Assembly (NCBI RefSeq): GCF_000428985.1
Contig: NZ_AUAZ01000015.1
Coordinates: 1-64,000 of the forward strand
DNA from: Marinobacterium litorale DSM 23545
GTDB taxonomy: Bacteria; Pseudomonadota; Gammaproteobacteria; Pseudomonadales; Balneatricaceae
DNA: 64,000 nt
Direction: 5' to 3'
A program made the translations under genes and the position numbers. The notes under the pieces are model-generated. The model ran no database searches. It had not been told where the DNA came from and saw only the letters and a list, made by a program, of their open reading frames with translations. Of the stretch, positions 39,540 through 50,800 are shown piece by piece; the stretch's first letter is position 1; each line of letters begins with the position of its first letter.

Positions 39540-39806
39540 AACCCTTACCTCTTGTTATTGTTAGCGGCTCCTGATTTGAGCCTTATGTTGCTACTAAGGA
39601 TCGGGGATGAACGCTCTGATACCAATAACAAAAGCTGCCATTATTAGTGGCAAAAAGTGCCATCGTGAGGCGGGGTGCTTTTAAAAGTCAGCTGTGCTGG
39701 TCGAAATGGAGTTTACGGCAATGACAATTTCGGTCATGCGGGTGGCTGTAGCGTTCATTGGTGAGCGGTGAGAACAGCGGTGGTGACAGAGAGCAGAGTG
39801 TAAAAG
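39540..39806. other. intergenic region with acyl-CoA dehydrogenase promoter
   Basis: About 270 bases without a supported gene, between the dehydrogenase start and the TRAP terminator. It should carry the promoter of the dehydrogenase gene; I see no clear operator. Confidence 0.4.
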
Positions 39807-39838
39807 CACGGGTACCCGACAGCGGCGGTGTACCCGTG
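39807..39838 (-). terminator. terminator of the dctPQM unit
   Basis: CACGGGTAC (39807-39815) and GTACCCGTG (39830-39838) form a perfect 9-bp stem. On the minus strand it is followed by CTTTTA. It stands about 35 bases past the dctM stop. Confidence 0.65.
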
Positions 39839-39872
39839 AAAGGTGCGAGTGGAGAGAACAGTTCAGACGGAA

Positions 39873-41240
39873 TTAACCCGCCCCGTAACGCACAGCCGGT
39901 AGCCAGAGCACCAGGTCTTCCCAGAAGAACACCAGCGCTACGGCGGTTAACTGGATCAGGATGAACGGAATCACCCCTTTATAGATATCGGTGGTTTTGA
40001 TCTCGGGAGGCGCAACGCCCTTGAGGTAAAACAGCGAGAAGCCCACCGGTGGCGTCAGGAAGGAGGTCTGCAGCGCCAGAGCGAACAGCACGACGAACCA
40101 GGTCAGATCGAAGCCGAGGCTGGCCACCACCGGTCCCACCAGCGGCAACAGGATCAGACTGATCTCCAGCCAGTCCAGGAAGAAACCCGCCACGAAAGCG
40201 ATCAGCAGGATGACAGCGACAATGCCGCCCGGCGAGAGCGGGATGGAGCTCAGCAAACCGGCGATAAAGTCATCCCCGCCGAGGGAGCGCATCACGACGG
40301 CAAAGGCGGTTGCCCCCAGGAAAATACCGAACACAAAAGCCGTGGTCAGGCTGGTCTTAACGCTGACATCCTTGAGCACCGCCATGTTCAGGTTGCCATT
40401 CATCCAGGCGAGCAGGGTTGCACCCAGCGCACCGACACCGGCGGCTTCGGTGGGTGTGGCGATACCGAAGAATATTGAGCCCAGCACTGCCAGAATCAGC
40501 CCCAGTGAGGGCACCACCGCTTTCAGCGTGTCGATCACCATTTTGGCGTTGACCGGCGGCAGGTCCGTTTTCGGGCTGGTTATTGATGGCATCAGAATGG
40601 AGATTACCACCACGTAAATCATGTACATGGCACCGAGCATGACACCGGGAATCAGTGCGCCCATAAACAGGTCACCCACGGCCAAAGAGAGCTGATCGGC
40701 CATGATGATCAGCATGATACTGGGTGGGATCAGAATCCCCAGGGTGCCGGATGAGGCGACGATGCCGCAGGCGAATGCCTTGGAGTATCTCTGTTCCAGC
40801 ATCACCGGCAGGGAGAGCATCGACAGCAGTACAACGGATGCACCCACAATACCGGTGGAAGCGGCCAGCAGGACACCGATCAGGACGACGGCGACGCCGA
40901 GACCGCCGCGGAAACGGCCGAACAGGTTGACGAAGTTCTTCATCAGCTTCTCAGCCACACCGGAGCGATCCAGCATCAACCCCATGAATATGAACATGGG
41001 CAGGGCCACCAGCACCCAGTTCGACATCTGCGCGTAGATACGCTGTACCATGACGCCGAAGATGCGCCAATCGGTGAGAAAGTAGGTGTCCACATCGAAG
41101 TATTCGAACGCGATGATCGAGCCGACGCTGAACACCACGGATACCCCGGCCAGGATCCAGGCCACCGGGTAGCCGGTAAAAATCAGCAGTATGAAGGTGA
41201 CCAGCATGCCGATCACGATCAGTTCATTGGTAGCAAACAC
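39873..41240 (-). CDS. dctM: TRAP transporter large permease DctM
   Basis: A 455-residue DctM-type membrane protein with about 12 hydrophobic helices (for instance LIVIGMLVTFILLIFTGYPV at the start). It contains GVLLAASTGIVGASVVLLSML and SGTLGILIPPSIMLIIM, the scoop-helix/hairpin motifs of the large TRAP permease. It is the sodium- or proton-coupled translocation subunit that works with DctQ and the periplasmic DctP. It lies last in dctP-dctQ-dctM. Context with bdhA and aacS suggests import of 3-hydroxybutyrate or a similar acid, an inference. Confidence 0.93.
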   Translation of the reverse strand: MFATNELIVIGMLVTFILLIFTGYPVAWILAGVSVVFSVGSIIAFEYFDVDTYFLTDWRIFGVMVQRIYAQMSNWVLVALPMFIFMGLMLDRSGVAEKLMKNFVNLFGRFRGGLGVAVVLIGVLLAASTGIVGASVVLLSMLSLPVMLEQRYSKAFACGIVASSGTLGILIPPSIMLIIMADQLSLAVGDLFMGALIPGVMLGAMYMIYVVVISILMPSITSPKTDLPPVNAKMVIDTLKAVVPSLGLILAVLGSIFFGIATPTEAAGVGALGATLLAWMNGNLNMAVLKDVSVKTSLTTAFVFGIFLGATAFAVVMRSLGGDDFIAGLLSSIPLSPGGIVAVILLIAFVAGFFLDWLEISLILLPLVGPVVASLGFDLTWFVVLFALALQTSFLTPPVGFSLFYLKGVAPPEIKTTDIYKGVIPFILIQLTAVALVFFWEDLVLWLPAVRYGAG

Positions 41241-41263
41241 TCAAGGCTCCTCGTGGCAGCAGA

Positions 41264-41860
41264 TTATTTATTGTTATCGCCGCGGGGCTTGGGCCAGCCG
41301 CAGAGGAAGGAAAGCACTCTGAAGAAGCGGCCCAGGGCGGCCAGAATCATCAGCGCAAAGGCGAGTAGCATTACCGACTTGATCAGCCAGCGTGCCGGCA
41401 GCCCGCCGGGTGCCGCCGAAACCTCTCCGATCTGCCATGAGCGTTCCACGAACGGCCAGGCGAAGTAGAGGATGAAGCCGCAGAACGGCAGAAAGAACAG
41501 ACTGATACCCAGCAGCTCAATCAGGGCGCGTTTGCGTCGGCTCAGGTGCTCAGCCGCCACATCGACACGAACGTGATCGTCATGCATGAAGCAGTAGGAG
41601 AGTGCCACCATGAAGCCGATGGCAAACAGGTGCCACTGTAACTCCTCCAGCGCGACGAAGTTGGTGCCGAGGAGGTAGCGCATAACCACATTGCCGACGA
41701 TCAGGAGCATCAGTATCACCCAGATTACCGAGGTGTACCGGCCAAAGAAATCGACAATACCTTCGAAAAGATCGGAGATCGCAGTACGAGGATAAGAGAG
41801 CGTCCCCCCGTGGGGGACACTCTCATCAATGCGATCCAGATCCACGTCATATTCAGACAT
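41264..41860 (-). CDS. dctQ: TRAP transporter small permease DctQ
   Basis: A 198-residue DctQ-type protein with four TM helices (for example TSVIWVILMLLIVGNVVMRYL and ALIELLGISLFFLPFCGFILYF). The family signature segment NFVALEELQWHLFAIGFMVALSY lies between them. It is the scaffold subunit for DctM. It has a longer hydrophilic N-terminus than many DctQ proteins (about 35 residues). 23 bases separate it from dctM. Confidence 0.9.
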   Translation of the reverse strand: MSEYDVDLDRIDESVPHGGTLSYPRTAISDLFEGIVDFFGRYTSVIWVILMLLIVGNVVMRYLLGTNFVALEELQWHLFAIGFMVALSYCFMHDDHVRVDVAAEHLSRRKRALIELLGISLFFLPFCGFILYFAWPFVERSWQIGEVSAAPGGLPARWLIKSVMLLAFALMILAALGRFFRVLSFLCGWPKPRGDNNK

Positions 41861-41898
41861 AGTGAATATCCGTTAATCCAGTCATGGAACAGGAAGGA

Positions 41899-42969
41899 TT
41901 ACTTGTCCGCTTCTTCGAAACCGAAGTCACGCGGCAGGTAGCCGTAGTATTTCCACGGACGGTGCTCTTCCTGGAATGCCTTCATTGAAGAGTAGACCTT
42001 GTCGAACATCGGGTCAGATTCGGAACGACGCTTCATTACCCGGTCTGTGGCTTCTTTGAATGCGTTCAGGATTTCCGGGCTGTACTGGTGCAACTGTACG
42101 CCCTGTTCCTCAAACTTCTTCAGCACCGCGCCCTGCAGGGCTTCCGCCTTAGCCAGTGCGACGGTGTTAGCGGCTTTACAGGTGTTTTCGATCAGCGCCT
42201 GAGTTTGACCATTCAGACCGTTCCATTCATCCAGGTTGATATACAGGTACTGGTTGGTGGAGGGCTGGTGCCAACCGGGCAGGTAGTAGTGCTTGGCCAC
42301 CTGATAGAAGCCGAGTTGCTCATCGACCACCGGCATGGAGAACTCGGTGGCATCCAGAACACCGGTTTCCAGTGCCTGGTAGAGCTCACCACCGGGCAGC
42401 AGGGTGACGGACATACCGAACTCGGACATGATCTCGCCGCCGACACCGGCAGCACGGAACTTGAGACCCTTGAATTTCTCCAGGCTGTCCATCTCTTCAC
42501 GGAACCAGCCAGCCGCTTCCGGTGAGATGGTGCCGCAGAGAATCGGATAGACATTGTAGGGCTGGAACAGCTCTTTCAGCAGGTCATCGCCACCGTGGTG
42601 ATACATCCAGGCGATAAATTCCTGTGATTCCAGACCGAACGGGGTTGCGCCAAAGAGTGCAGACGCCGGGATCTGGCCCCATTCATACCCCATCCAGGAG
42701 TAACCGGCGGGGATGTTGCCGTTACTGACGTTCTCGAAAACGCCCAGCGCGGGAATCAGCTTGCCCGGCTCGAAGGTGCGCAGGGTGACCTGCCCGCCGG
42801 ACATCTCATCCAGCATTTTTGCCACCTCCGGCATGGTGTCACCCAGCGCGGTCAGCGAGGAGGGAAAGCCCATTGGAACCTGCCAGCGGACCTTGTCGAA
42901 CTCGGCCATAGCGGCCGTTGAAGTCGCCAGGGTCAGGCTCAGTGCAGTTGCTTGAAGTGCTTTCTTCAT
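41899..42969 (-). CDS. dctP: TRAP transporter substrate-binding protein DctP
   Basis: A 356-residue periplasmic binding protein. The signal peptide is MKKALQATALSLTLATSTAAMA. The mature protein has the family traits KGLKFRAAGVGGEIMSEFGMSVTLLPGGELYQALETGVLDATEFS in pieces, with the conserved arginine in KFRAAG that holds the carboxylate of the ligand. It precedes dctQM and follows bdhA, so the transporter likely serves ketone-body or hydroxyacid uptake. The spacing to bdhA (76 bases) contains a small hairpin. Confidence 0.92.
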   Translation of the reverse strand: MKKALQATALSLTLATSTAAMAEFDKVRWQVPMGFPSSLTALGDTMPEVAKMLDEMSGGQVTLRTFEPGKLIPALGVFENVSNGNIPAGYSWMGYEWGQIPASALFGATPFGLESQEFIAWMYHHGGDDLLKELFQPYNVYPILCGTISPEAAGWFREEMDSLEKFKGLKFRAAGVGGEIMSEFGMSVTLLPGGELYQALETGVLDATEFSMPVVDEQLGFYQVAKHYYLPGWHQPSTNQYLYINLDEWNGLNGQTQALIENTCKAANTVALAKAEALQGAVLKKFEEQGVQLHQYSPEILNAFKEATDRVMKRRSESDPMFDKVYSSMKAFQEEHRPWKYYGYLPRDFGFEEADK

Positions 42970-43021
42970 GGTTGAGTCCTTTTATTTTTATTGCTGGTTT
43001 TACTTTTACGACGCTAGTGAT

Positions 43022-43037
43022 GCCTGCATGAGCAGGC
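43022..43037 (-). terminator. small hairpin between bdhA and dctP
   Basis: GCCTGC-ATGA-GCAGGC is a perfect 6-bp stem nine bases after the bdhA stop. No T run follows, so it may attenuate or protect the transcript between the enzyme genes and the transporter genes rather than end it. Confidence 0.4.
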
Positions 43038-43045
43038 GGGATGGA

Positions 43046-43828
43046 TCAGTGTGCTGTCCAGCCGCCATCAATTGGCAGTGCCGTGCCGGTGATTGCCTTG
43101 GCAGCGTCTGAACAGAGAAACAGGGCCAGCTCGCCGATTTCTGCCGGAGCCACAAACTCCGGATAGGGGGCTTTGGCGTTGATCAGGCCACGCTTCGCTT
43201 CTTCAAAACTGGTGTTGTTCTGCTCGGCGAACTCCTTAAGCTGGTCTACCAAGAGCGGGGTGTCGGTCCAGCCCGGGCAGATACAGTTGGCGGTAATGCC
43301 CTTGGCCGCATTTTCCAGTGCGGTGACCCGGGTAAAGCCCACCAGGCCATGTTTAGCCGCGCAGTAGGCAGCCTTGTTGACCGATGCCACCAGGCCATGG
43401 ACCGAGGAGATGTTGATAATGCGCCCCCAGCCCTGATCGATCATCGCGGGTAGTGCCAGACGCGAGGTGTGGAACGCGGCACTGAGGTTGATTGCGATGA
43501 TCTTGTCCCAGGTTTGCGGCGGGAAATCCTGAACCGGAGATGTGAACTGAATCCCGGCGTTATTGACCACCACTGTCGGCGCGCCGACCTCCTCATTGAT
43601 GCGCTCCATCAACCGTTCGATCGCTTCGGGTTGGCTGATGTCCGTCTGGAAGTAGTGGGGGCGGTGACCAAATTCGGTATCGAAGCGCTGGGCGATTGCT
43701 TCACCCTCCTGGATCGATTCCAGACCGTGCAGGATTACCTCCAGGCCATTGCGTGCGAAAACTTCGGCAATTGCCAGACCGATGCCGCTGGTGGAACCGG
43801 TGATCAGTGCCAGTTTGCGAACACTCAT
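43046..43828 (-). CDS. bdhA: 3-hydroxybutyrate dehydrogenase
   Basis: A 260-residue short-chain dehydrogenase that interconverts 3-hydroxybutyrate and acetoacetate with NAD. The NAD motif TGSTSGIGLAIA is at residues 10-21. NNAGIQF, the catalytic serine in NISSVHGLV and the YxxxK motif in AAYCAAKHG follow. The C-terminal GTALPIDGGWTAH is typical of bacterial D-3-hydroxybutyrate dehydrogenases. It sits directly after aacS with a 37-base gap, and the two encode consecutive steps of ketone-body use. Confidence 0.92.
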   Translation of the reverse strand: MSVRKLALITGSTSGIGLAIAEVFARNGLEVILHGLESIQEGEAIAQRFDTEFGHRPHYFQTDISQPEAIERLMERINEEVGAPTVVVNNAGIQFTSPVQDFPPQTWDKIIAINLSAAFHTSRLALPAMIDQGWGRIINISSVHGLVASVNKAAYCAAKHGLVGFTRVTALENAAKGITANCICPGWTDTPLLVDQLKEFAEQNNTSFEEAKRGLINAKAPYPEFVAPAEIGELALFLCSDAAKAITGTALPIDGGWTAH

Positions 43829-43865
43829 TGTGCAGTCCTCGTTTTTATTCTTGGGGTCGTCTGTG

Positions 43866-45815
<1,950 letters not shown>

Positions 45816-45865
45816 AGTGATCCCTAGTTATTTTTCTTGGATGACCAAAGGTATAGCCCATGTAG

Positions 45866-45882
45866 AGCAGGTTGCTTGCCAA
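45866..45882 (-). promoter_or_regulatory. sigma-54 (RpoN) promoter of aacS-bdhA-dctPQM
   Basis: On the minus strand TTGGCAAGCAACCTGCT fits the RpoN -24/-12 consensus, with GG and GC separated by exactly 10 bases. It is about 50 bases upstream of aacS and faces away from the divergent sigma-54-dependent activator gene, which strongly supports the call. Confidence 0.8.
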
Positions 45883-45978
45883 TATTTGTAATTATTTGTT
45901 TTTAAATTAAAAAATATATTTAATCGGAATTTTCACGGTTCTGATTGTATAAATTATTGGACACGTTGTATCGATTGG

Positions 45979-45996
45979 TTGACACTTGATTGTCAA
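45979..45996. promoter_or_regulatory. inverted repeat TTGACA-N6-TGTCAA before the sigma-54 activator gene
   Basis: TTGACA (45979-45984) and TGTCAA (45991-45996) form a perfect inverted repeat. It may be the upstream activator sequence bound by the regulator itself, about 100 bases upstream of the RpoN promoter. Alternatively the TTGACA is the -35 box of the regulator gene. Confidence 0.45.
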
Positions 45997-46022
45997 ATAA
46001 TAAAGACAGTCTGGATGTGTCC

Positions 46023-47468
46023 ATGAGTTTGACAGGCTTCGCTTCGGAAGCAGTGCGCGAGCGCGTACTCTCCTACCTGCATCGTTCCTTCGAAACCTTC
46101 TACGAACACACCATCGCCGTGGATAAACATGGGGTGGTGAACTGGATCAGCGACAGTTACTGGCGCTTCCTCGGTTTCTCCGAGCCTCCATTGGGAAAGC
46201 ACATTACCGATGTAATCCCCAACAGTTACCTGCCCCAGGTCATCGCCACCGGTGAGCCGGTGCTGCTGGATCTGCTGTCGGTACGTAATCAGTGGGTGCT
46301 GGTCAGTGTTGTTCCGCTGCACAACGAACGGGGGGAAATAGAGGGCGGGTTTGGTTTTGTGGCCACCGACAGCCCTTCCGGTATGCGGCCTCTGCTTGAG
46401 CGCTACAACCAGATGCAGCGGGAGGTGCGTAACGCGACGCGTTTCCGGGATGCGCGCAGTGCCCGCTATCAGCTCTCTCAGATTGCCGGGCAGAGCGACG
46501 CGATCCGTTTGGTGAAACAGCAGATACGCCAGGCGGCGCGCTTTGATGTATCGGTATTGCTCACCGGTGAGACCGGGACCGGTAAGGAGCTGTTTGCCCA
46601 CGCTCTGCATGACCTCTCGGATCGCGCTGAGAAGCCTTTCGTCTCCATTAACGTAGCGGCTATTCCGGAAACATTGATCGAAGCGGAGTTTTTCGGTGTG
46701 GCCCCGGGCGCGTTTACCGGTGCCAAAAAAGAGGGGCGGCCGGGAAAGCTGGAGATCGCCGGCGAGGGTACCCTGTTTCTTGACGAAATAGGCGATATGC
46801 CACTGCCGCTGCAGTCCAAACTTTTGCGGGTATTGCAGGAGCGAGAGTATGAGAAAGTGGGATCCAACGAGGTTCAGACCACCGGTGTGCGTATTGTTGC
46901 TGCGACCAGCCGCGATCTGATCCGGATGGTCGCCGAGGGGGAGTTCCGGGCTGACCTGTACTACCGGCTCAGCGCGATGCCCATTCAGTTACCGGCGCTG
47001 CGAGAGCGCCCCGCCGATATCGAACCACTGAGCGAGCGTATTTTGGAGGAGTGTTGCGCGCGTCTCGGGATGATAACCAAGGTGCTCAGCGCGGATGCGG
47101 TGGTTCTGTTGAGCCGGCACGACTGGCCGGGCAACGTCCGTGAGCTGTACAACGTGCTTGAGCGCGCCTGCATTCTGAATGAGTCCAGTGGCTATATCGA
47201 CGCCGCGTTACTGATGTCATTGATGCAGGGGCATTCCGTCGCATCTGTCCTTGCCTCGAATACCGGTGCTGTTGATGTCAGGGAGTCGGTGGCTCCGGAC
47301 GCCGTTCAGCCCGGTTCTGTGAATCTGAAAAGCCGTTTGCAACAAACCGAAGCTCAGGTTATCCGCGAAGCGCTGCAGCTGTGCAATGGTAACCGCTCGC
47401 GCGCGGCTCAGGCGCTGGGTATCTCCCGTGCGGCGCTCTATCAGAAGCTGGAGCGGCTCGGCCTGTGA
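46023..47468 (+). CDS. sigma-54-dependent PAS/AAA+/Fis activator
   Basis: A regulator of about 481 residues (ATG 46023; a TTG at 45990 would add 11). An N-terminal PAS domain (HTIAVDKHGVVNWISDSYWRFLG) senses a signal. The AAA+ domain has Walker A GETGTGKE, the sigma-54 contact motif GAFTGA, Walker B TLFLDEIGDM and the arginine-finger region. The C-terminal Fis-type HTH is in CNGNRSRAAQALGISRAALYQKLERLG. There is no receiver domain, so it is not a two-component regulator. It should activate the RpoN promoter of aacS and perhaps the thiolase gene downstream, similar in role to AtoC. Confidence 0.92.
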   Translation: MSLTGFASEAVRERVLSYLHRSFETFYEHTIAVDKHGVVNWISDSYWRFLGFSEPPLGKHITDVIPNSYLPQVIATGEPVLLDLLSVRNQWVLVSVVPLHNERGEIEGGFGFVATDSPSGMRPLLERYNQMQREVRNATRFRDARSARYQLSQIAGQSDAIRLVKQQIRQAARFDVSVLLTGETGTGKELFAHALHDLSDRAEKPFVSINVAAIPETLIEAEFFGVAPGAFTGAKKEGRPGKLEIAGEGTLFLDEIGDMPLPLQSKLLRVLQEREYEKVGSNEVQTTGVRIVAATSRDLIRMVAEGEFRADLYYRLSAMPIQLPALRERPADIEPLSERILEECCARLGMITKVLSADAVVLLSRHDWPGNVRELYNVLERACILNESSGYIDAALLMSLMQGHSVASVLASNTGAVDVRESVAPDAVQPGSVNLKSRLQQTEAQVIREALQLCNGNRSRAAQALGISRAALYQKLERLGL

Positions 47469-47544
47469 GACTTTCGGATGGCTGGTCATTCTTTCGGCAG
47501 CTGCTATTCTCGAACACCCTAAAAGAATAAAAAGGAGTTTGAAG

Positions 47545-48726
47545 ATGACTCGCGATGTGGTTGTACTCAGTGCTGTGCGTTCGGCGATTGGCACCTTTGG
47601 CGGCGGTCTAAGTGGTATTGAGCCTGCTGAACTGGCCGGCCAGGTGATGAAAGAGGCTGTGGTTCGCTCCGGTGTGGATCCGCAGGTAATCAATTACGTC
47701 ACCGTGGGCAACTGTATACCGACCGACTCCCGCTTCGCCTATGTGGCGCGGGTGGCATCGATACAGGCCGGCTTACCGATGGATTCGGTGGCGATGGCGG
47801 TTAACCGGTTGTGCAGCTCGGGCCTGCAGGGGATCGTAACCACGGCGCAGAATATCATGTTGGGTGATTGCGACTACGGCATCGGCGGCGGGGTCGAGGT
47901 GATGTCCCGTGCCGGCTACATGTCACCGGCCATGCGCAGCGGTGCGCGAATGGGCGACACCAGCCTGATCGATATGATGGTAGCCACCCTGAGCGATCCC
48001 TTTGGGGCGGGGCACATGGGTATCACGGCCGAAAATCTCGCCGAAAAGTGGCAGATTACGCGTGAAGAGCAGGATGCACTTGCTGCCGAATCCCATCGGC
48101 GCGCGGCTCAGGCGATCGCAGAAGGACGCTTCCAGTCCCAGATCGTGCCGATTACGTTGAAAACCCGTAAGGGCGCGGTGGTTGTGGATACGGATGAGCA
48201 CGTCAAGCCGGATACCAGTGTGGAAAAGCTGGCCGCCATGCGTCCTGCTTTCAAAAAGGATGGGACGGTAACGGCGGGTAACGCCTCGGGCCTCAACGAC
48301 GGCGCAGCGTTTATGGTTCTCGCATCGGCGGAACAGGCAAAAGCGGCCGGTCATAAGCCGATGGCGCGGGTGGCGTCCTACGCCGTAGCCGGTGTGTCCA
48401 ACGAGATTATGGGTGAGGGCCCGATCCCGGCCACCAAGCTTGCGCTAAAAAAGGCGGGGCTATCGCTGGATCAGATGGATGTGATCGAATCCAACGAAGC
48501 TTTTGCTGCTCAGGCGTTGGCGGTGGCCAAAGGCTTGGGGCTGGATATGGAGAAAACCAATCCCAATGGCGGTGCCATCGCGTTGGGGCATCCCATCGGC
48601 TGTTCCGGTGCGTTTATCGCCACCAAGGCGCTCTATGAGCTGGAGCGGGTTCAGGGCCGGTATGCGCTTGTCACCATGTGTATTGGGGGTGGTCAGGGGA
48701 TTGCGGTCGTTTTCGAACGTCTGTAA
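47545..48726 (+). CDS. acetyl-CoA acetyltransferase/beta-ketothiolase (BktB-like)
   Basis: A 393-residue thiolase close to beta-ketothiolase BktB in pattern (TRDVVVLSAVRSAIGTFGG at the start). The nucleophilic cysteine is in VNRLCSSGLQG; the catalytic His and Cys are in ALGHPIGCSG and TMCIGGGQG. ATG 47545 has AAAGGAG upstream and fits the family start; a longer frame to 47386 would overlap the regulator. It would cleave acetoacetyl-CoA, made by AacS, into two acetyl-CoA, completing the ketone-body route. It follows the sigma-54 activator on the same strand. Confidence 0.92.
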   Translation: MTRDVVVLSAVRSAIGTFGGGLSGIEPAELAGQVMKEAVVRSGVDPQVINYVTVGNCIPTDSRFAYVARVASIQAGLPMDSVAMAVNRLCSSGLQGIVTTAQNIMLGDCDYGIGGGVEVMSRAGYMSPAMRSGARMGDTSLIDMMVATLSDPFGAGHMGITAENLAEKWQITREEQDALAAESHRRAAQAIAEGRFQSQIVPITLKTRKGAVVVDTDEHVKPDTSVEKLAAMRPAFKKDGTVTAGNASGLNDGAAFMVLASAEQAKAAGHKPMARVASYAVAGVSNEIMGEGPIPATKLALKKAGLSLDQMDVIESNEAFAAQALAVAKGLGLDMEKTNPNGGAIALGHPIGCSGAFIATKALYELERVQGRYALVTMCIGGGQGIAVVFERL

Positions 48727-48734
48727 GCGCCGGA

Positions 48735-50639
48735 TCAGGTTTCCGTTACTTCTTCACCCACGTAGAGCCGGATGCAGTTGCGCCCGGCTCGCTTCGCCCG
48801 ATACATCGCCTGATCTGCACGGTTGATCAGCATCGCCGCGTTTTCCGCGTGCTCCGGGTAGAGGGCGATACCGATACTCGGTGGTGTGACGAACGCCTGT
48901 CCGGACAGCATGAACGGCCGGCGCATACTGGCCAGTATTTTTTCGGCAACTTCGTACGCGCCCTCCGGAACGCTGATTTCCGATAACAGAATCACGAATT
49001 CATCACCACCCGTGCGCGCCACCGTATCGCTGCGTCGAACACAGTGGCTCAGGCGCTCGGCCGTTTCCACCAGCAGAGTGTCGCCGGCATCATGCCCAAG
49101 ACTGTCGTTGACTGCTTTGAAGTTATCAAGATCCAGAAACATGACAGCGAGGGAGCGGTTATATCGCTCGGCTTGTCGAATTGCGGTATGCAAGCGTTCG
49201 TCCAGCAATCGTCGGTTCGGCAGACTGGTCAGAGCATCCGTATAGGCCAGGTAGCTGGTGCGGGCTTCGGCTTGTTTACGCTCGGTTATCTCCTGATGCG
49301 TGCCAAACATTTCTAACGGTTCGCCGTTTTCTGACCATGAGGCCACTTTGCCTCGATCCAGCACCCAGACCCAGTGGCCGTCCCGATGTCGCATGCGCAC
49401 TTCCAGTTCGTAGTAGGGGCTCTCGCCATTAAAATGCTGTTGAAGGCGTCGGCCGGACTCTTCGAGGTCGTCGGGGTGGGTGTGCGCTTGCCAGGTCTTG
49501 ATTGATACTGGCTGCAGCTCCGCCAGTGAATATCCCAGAATCTCTGCCCAACGCTCGTTGTAGGTTGTCTCGCCGGTCTGAACGTTCCACTCCCAGGTGC
49601 CCACGTTAGTACCTTCGATGATGCTGGTCAGGCGCTGGCGTTCGGTCTTCAGCTCCTGTCTGATCTTCATTTCTTTGCGGAAATAACGCCGCTCCTTGCG
49701 CAAATAGAGAATTCCGGCGGCGACAACAGCGCCATAAGCGCTGCAAAGTGCGAGGGCGAGCCAGTGCCATTCAGCGTAAGCAGCCTGTTTGTCGAACAGC
49801 GTTAGAACCACCAGCGGGTCGCTGAGCTGGAGCCCGGCAGGGGCGACGGTGCGAATGTCAAACAGTGCAGCGTCGGCACCGGGATAGAGATGGCCACCGG
49901 CCAGAGTGCGGCTTGAAGCGCTGGTGAGATGTTCTGTGACCGGCGAGTTCTCGGTCAGCCCCAGATTTGAGGGTGCATTTTCCGGCAGCGCGGGTACGCT
50001 GAGTAGTTGCGAGCCACTACCGTGCAAAACGACAAACCGAACGCCTTTACTCTCTTCTCGTAGCTGTAGCTTCATCATGTCGTGCAGGCGAGATGTGTTC
50101 AGTGAGGCAACCACAACACCGGTAAACTGGCTCCAGGGATCATTGACTTTGCGTGACAGTGTAAAGATCACATCATTGGCCAGGCTGAGAAAAGGCGCAC
50201 TCAGAATAAGTGTGGATTCATCATCAGCGTCCCGGGCCCGGGTGAAGTACTCCCGGTAAGAAAAATTCTGCCCGGTGACAAAGCTCAGACTTGCAGCGAT
50301 AGCATCCCCTGAGCTGTTGAGTACGGAGAAATTGTCCACGCTGCCAACCAGCGTATGCAGCCCCTCTGCCCGGGTTTCCAGGGTGCTCAGCGGAATGCGT
50401 CCGGTCAGGTATCGTTCCGCGCTTTGGCCCAGCATGGCGAGAACCGTATCCGCTTCCCGCAGTTGCTGCTCGAGTTGCTTCTCGGCCAGCGTGGAGCTGA
50501 TATCCAGGTAATTGACGGCACGGGCGGTCTCCATCCGGTAGGTCAATGCCAGGACGACGACCAATGCACAACCCAGTAATGCGATGAGCGCATTAAAAGC
50601 CAGACGTTGGCGTTGGTAGGTGTGTCGGGGCATAAACAA
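48735..50639 (-). CDS. sensor diguanylate cyclase (Cache-PAS-GGDEF)
   Basis: A 634-residue membrane protein that would make cyclic di-GMP. TM1 is near residues 13-31 (LAFNALIALLGCALVVVLALTY). A periplasmic double-Cache-like sensor domain spans about 35-285, and TM2 is WHWLALALCSAYGAVVAAGILYL (about 290-312). A PAS/PAC domain follows (about 335-455). The C-terminal GGDEF domain (about 465-630) has the intact active motif ARTGGDEFVILL and the DALTSLPNRR start. No EAL domain is present, so it is a dedicated cyclase. Its end faces the thiolase gene 8 bases away. Confidence 0.9.
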   Translation of the reverse strand: MFMPRHTYQRQRLAFNALIALLGCALVVVLALTYRMETARAVNYLDISSTLAEKQLEQQLREADTVLAMLGQSAERYLTGRIPLSTLETRAEGLHTLVGSVDNFSVLNSSGDAIAASLSFVTGQNFSYREYFTRARDADDESTLILSAPFLSLANDVIFTLSRKVNDPWSQFTGVVVASLNTSRLHDMMKLQLREESKGVRFVVLHGSGSQLLSVPALPENAPSNLGLTENSPVTEHLTSASSRTLAGGHLYPGADAALFDIRTVAPAGLQLSDPLVVLTLFDKQAAYAEWHWLALALCSAYGAVVAAGILYLRKERRYFRKEMKIRQELKTERQRLTSIIEGTNVGTWEWNVQTGETTYNERWAEILGYSLAELQPVSIKTWQAHTHPDDLEESGRRLQQHFNGESPYYELEVRMRHRDGHWVWVLDRGKVASWSENGEPLEMFGTHQEITERKQAEARTSYLAYTDALTSLPNRRLLDERLHTAIRQAERYNRSLAVMFLDLDNFKAVNDSLGHDAGDTLLVETAERLSHCVRRSDTVARTGGDEFVILLSEISVPEGAYEVAEKILASMRRPFMLSGQAFVTPPSIGIALYPEHAENAAMLINRADQAMYRAKRAGRNCIRLYVGEEVTET

Positions 50640-50800
50640 CTCGGGTTAAAGAATACCGGTCAAACGGAAGCGACATGATGAGCCCATATTAACATGTTGT
50701 GGCCCGGCGCAGGGGTAACCGACGCATCTGTTGAGCTGGGTCGTATTTCCGTCGTTTTACGGTGGTAGGCTGGTACGACACAGTAACGGGGAGAGCTGCA

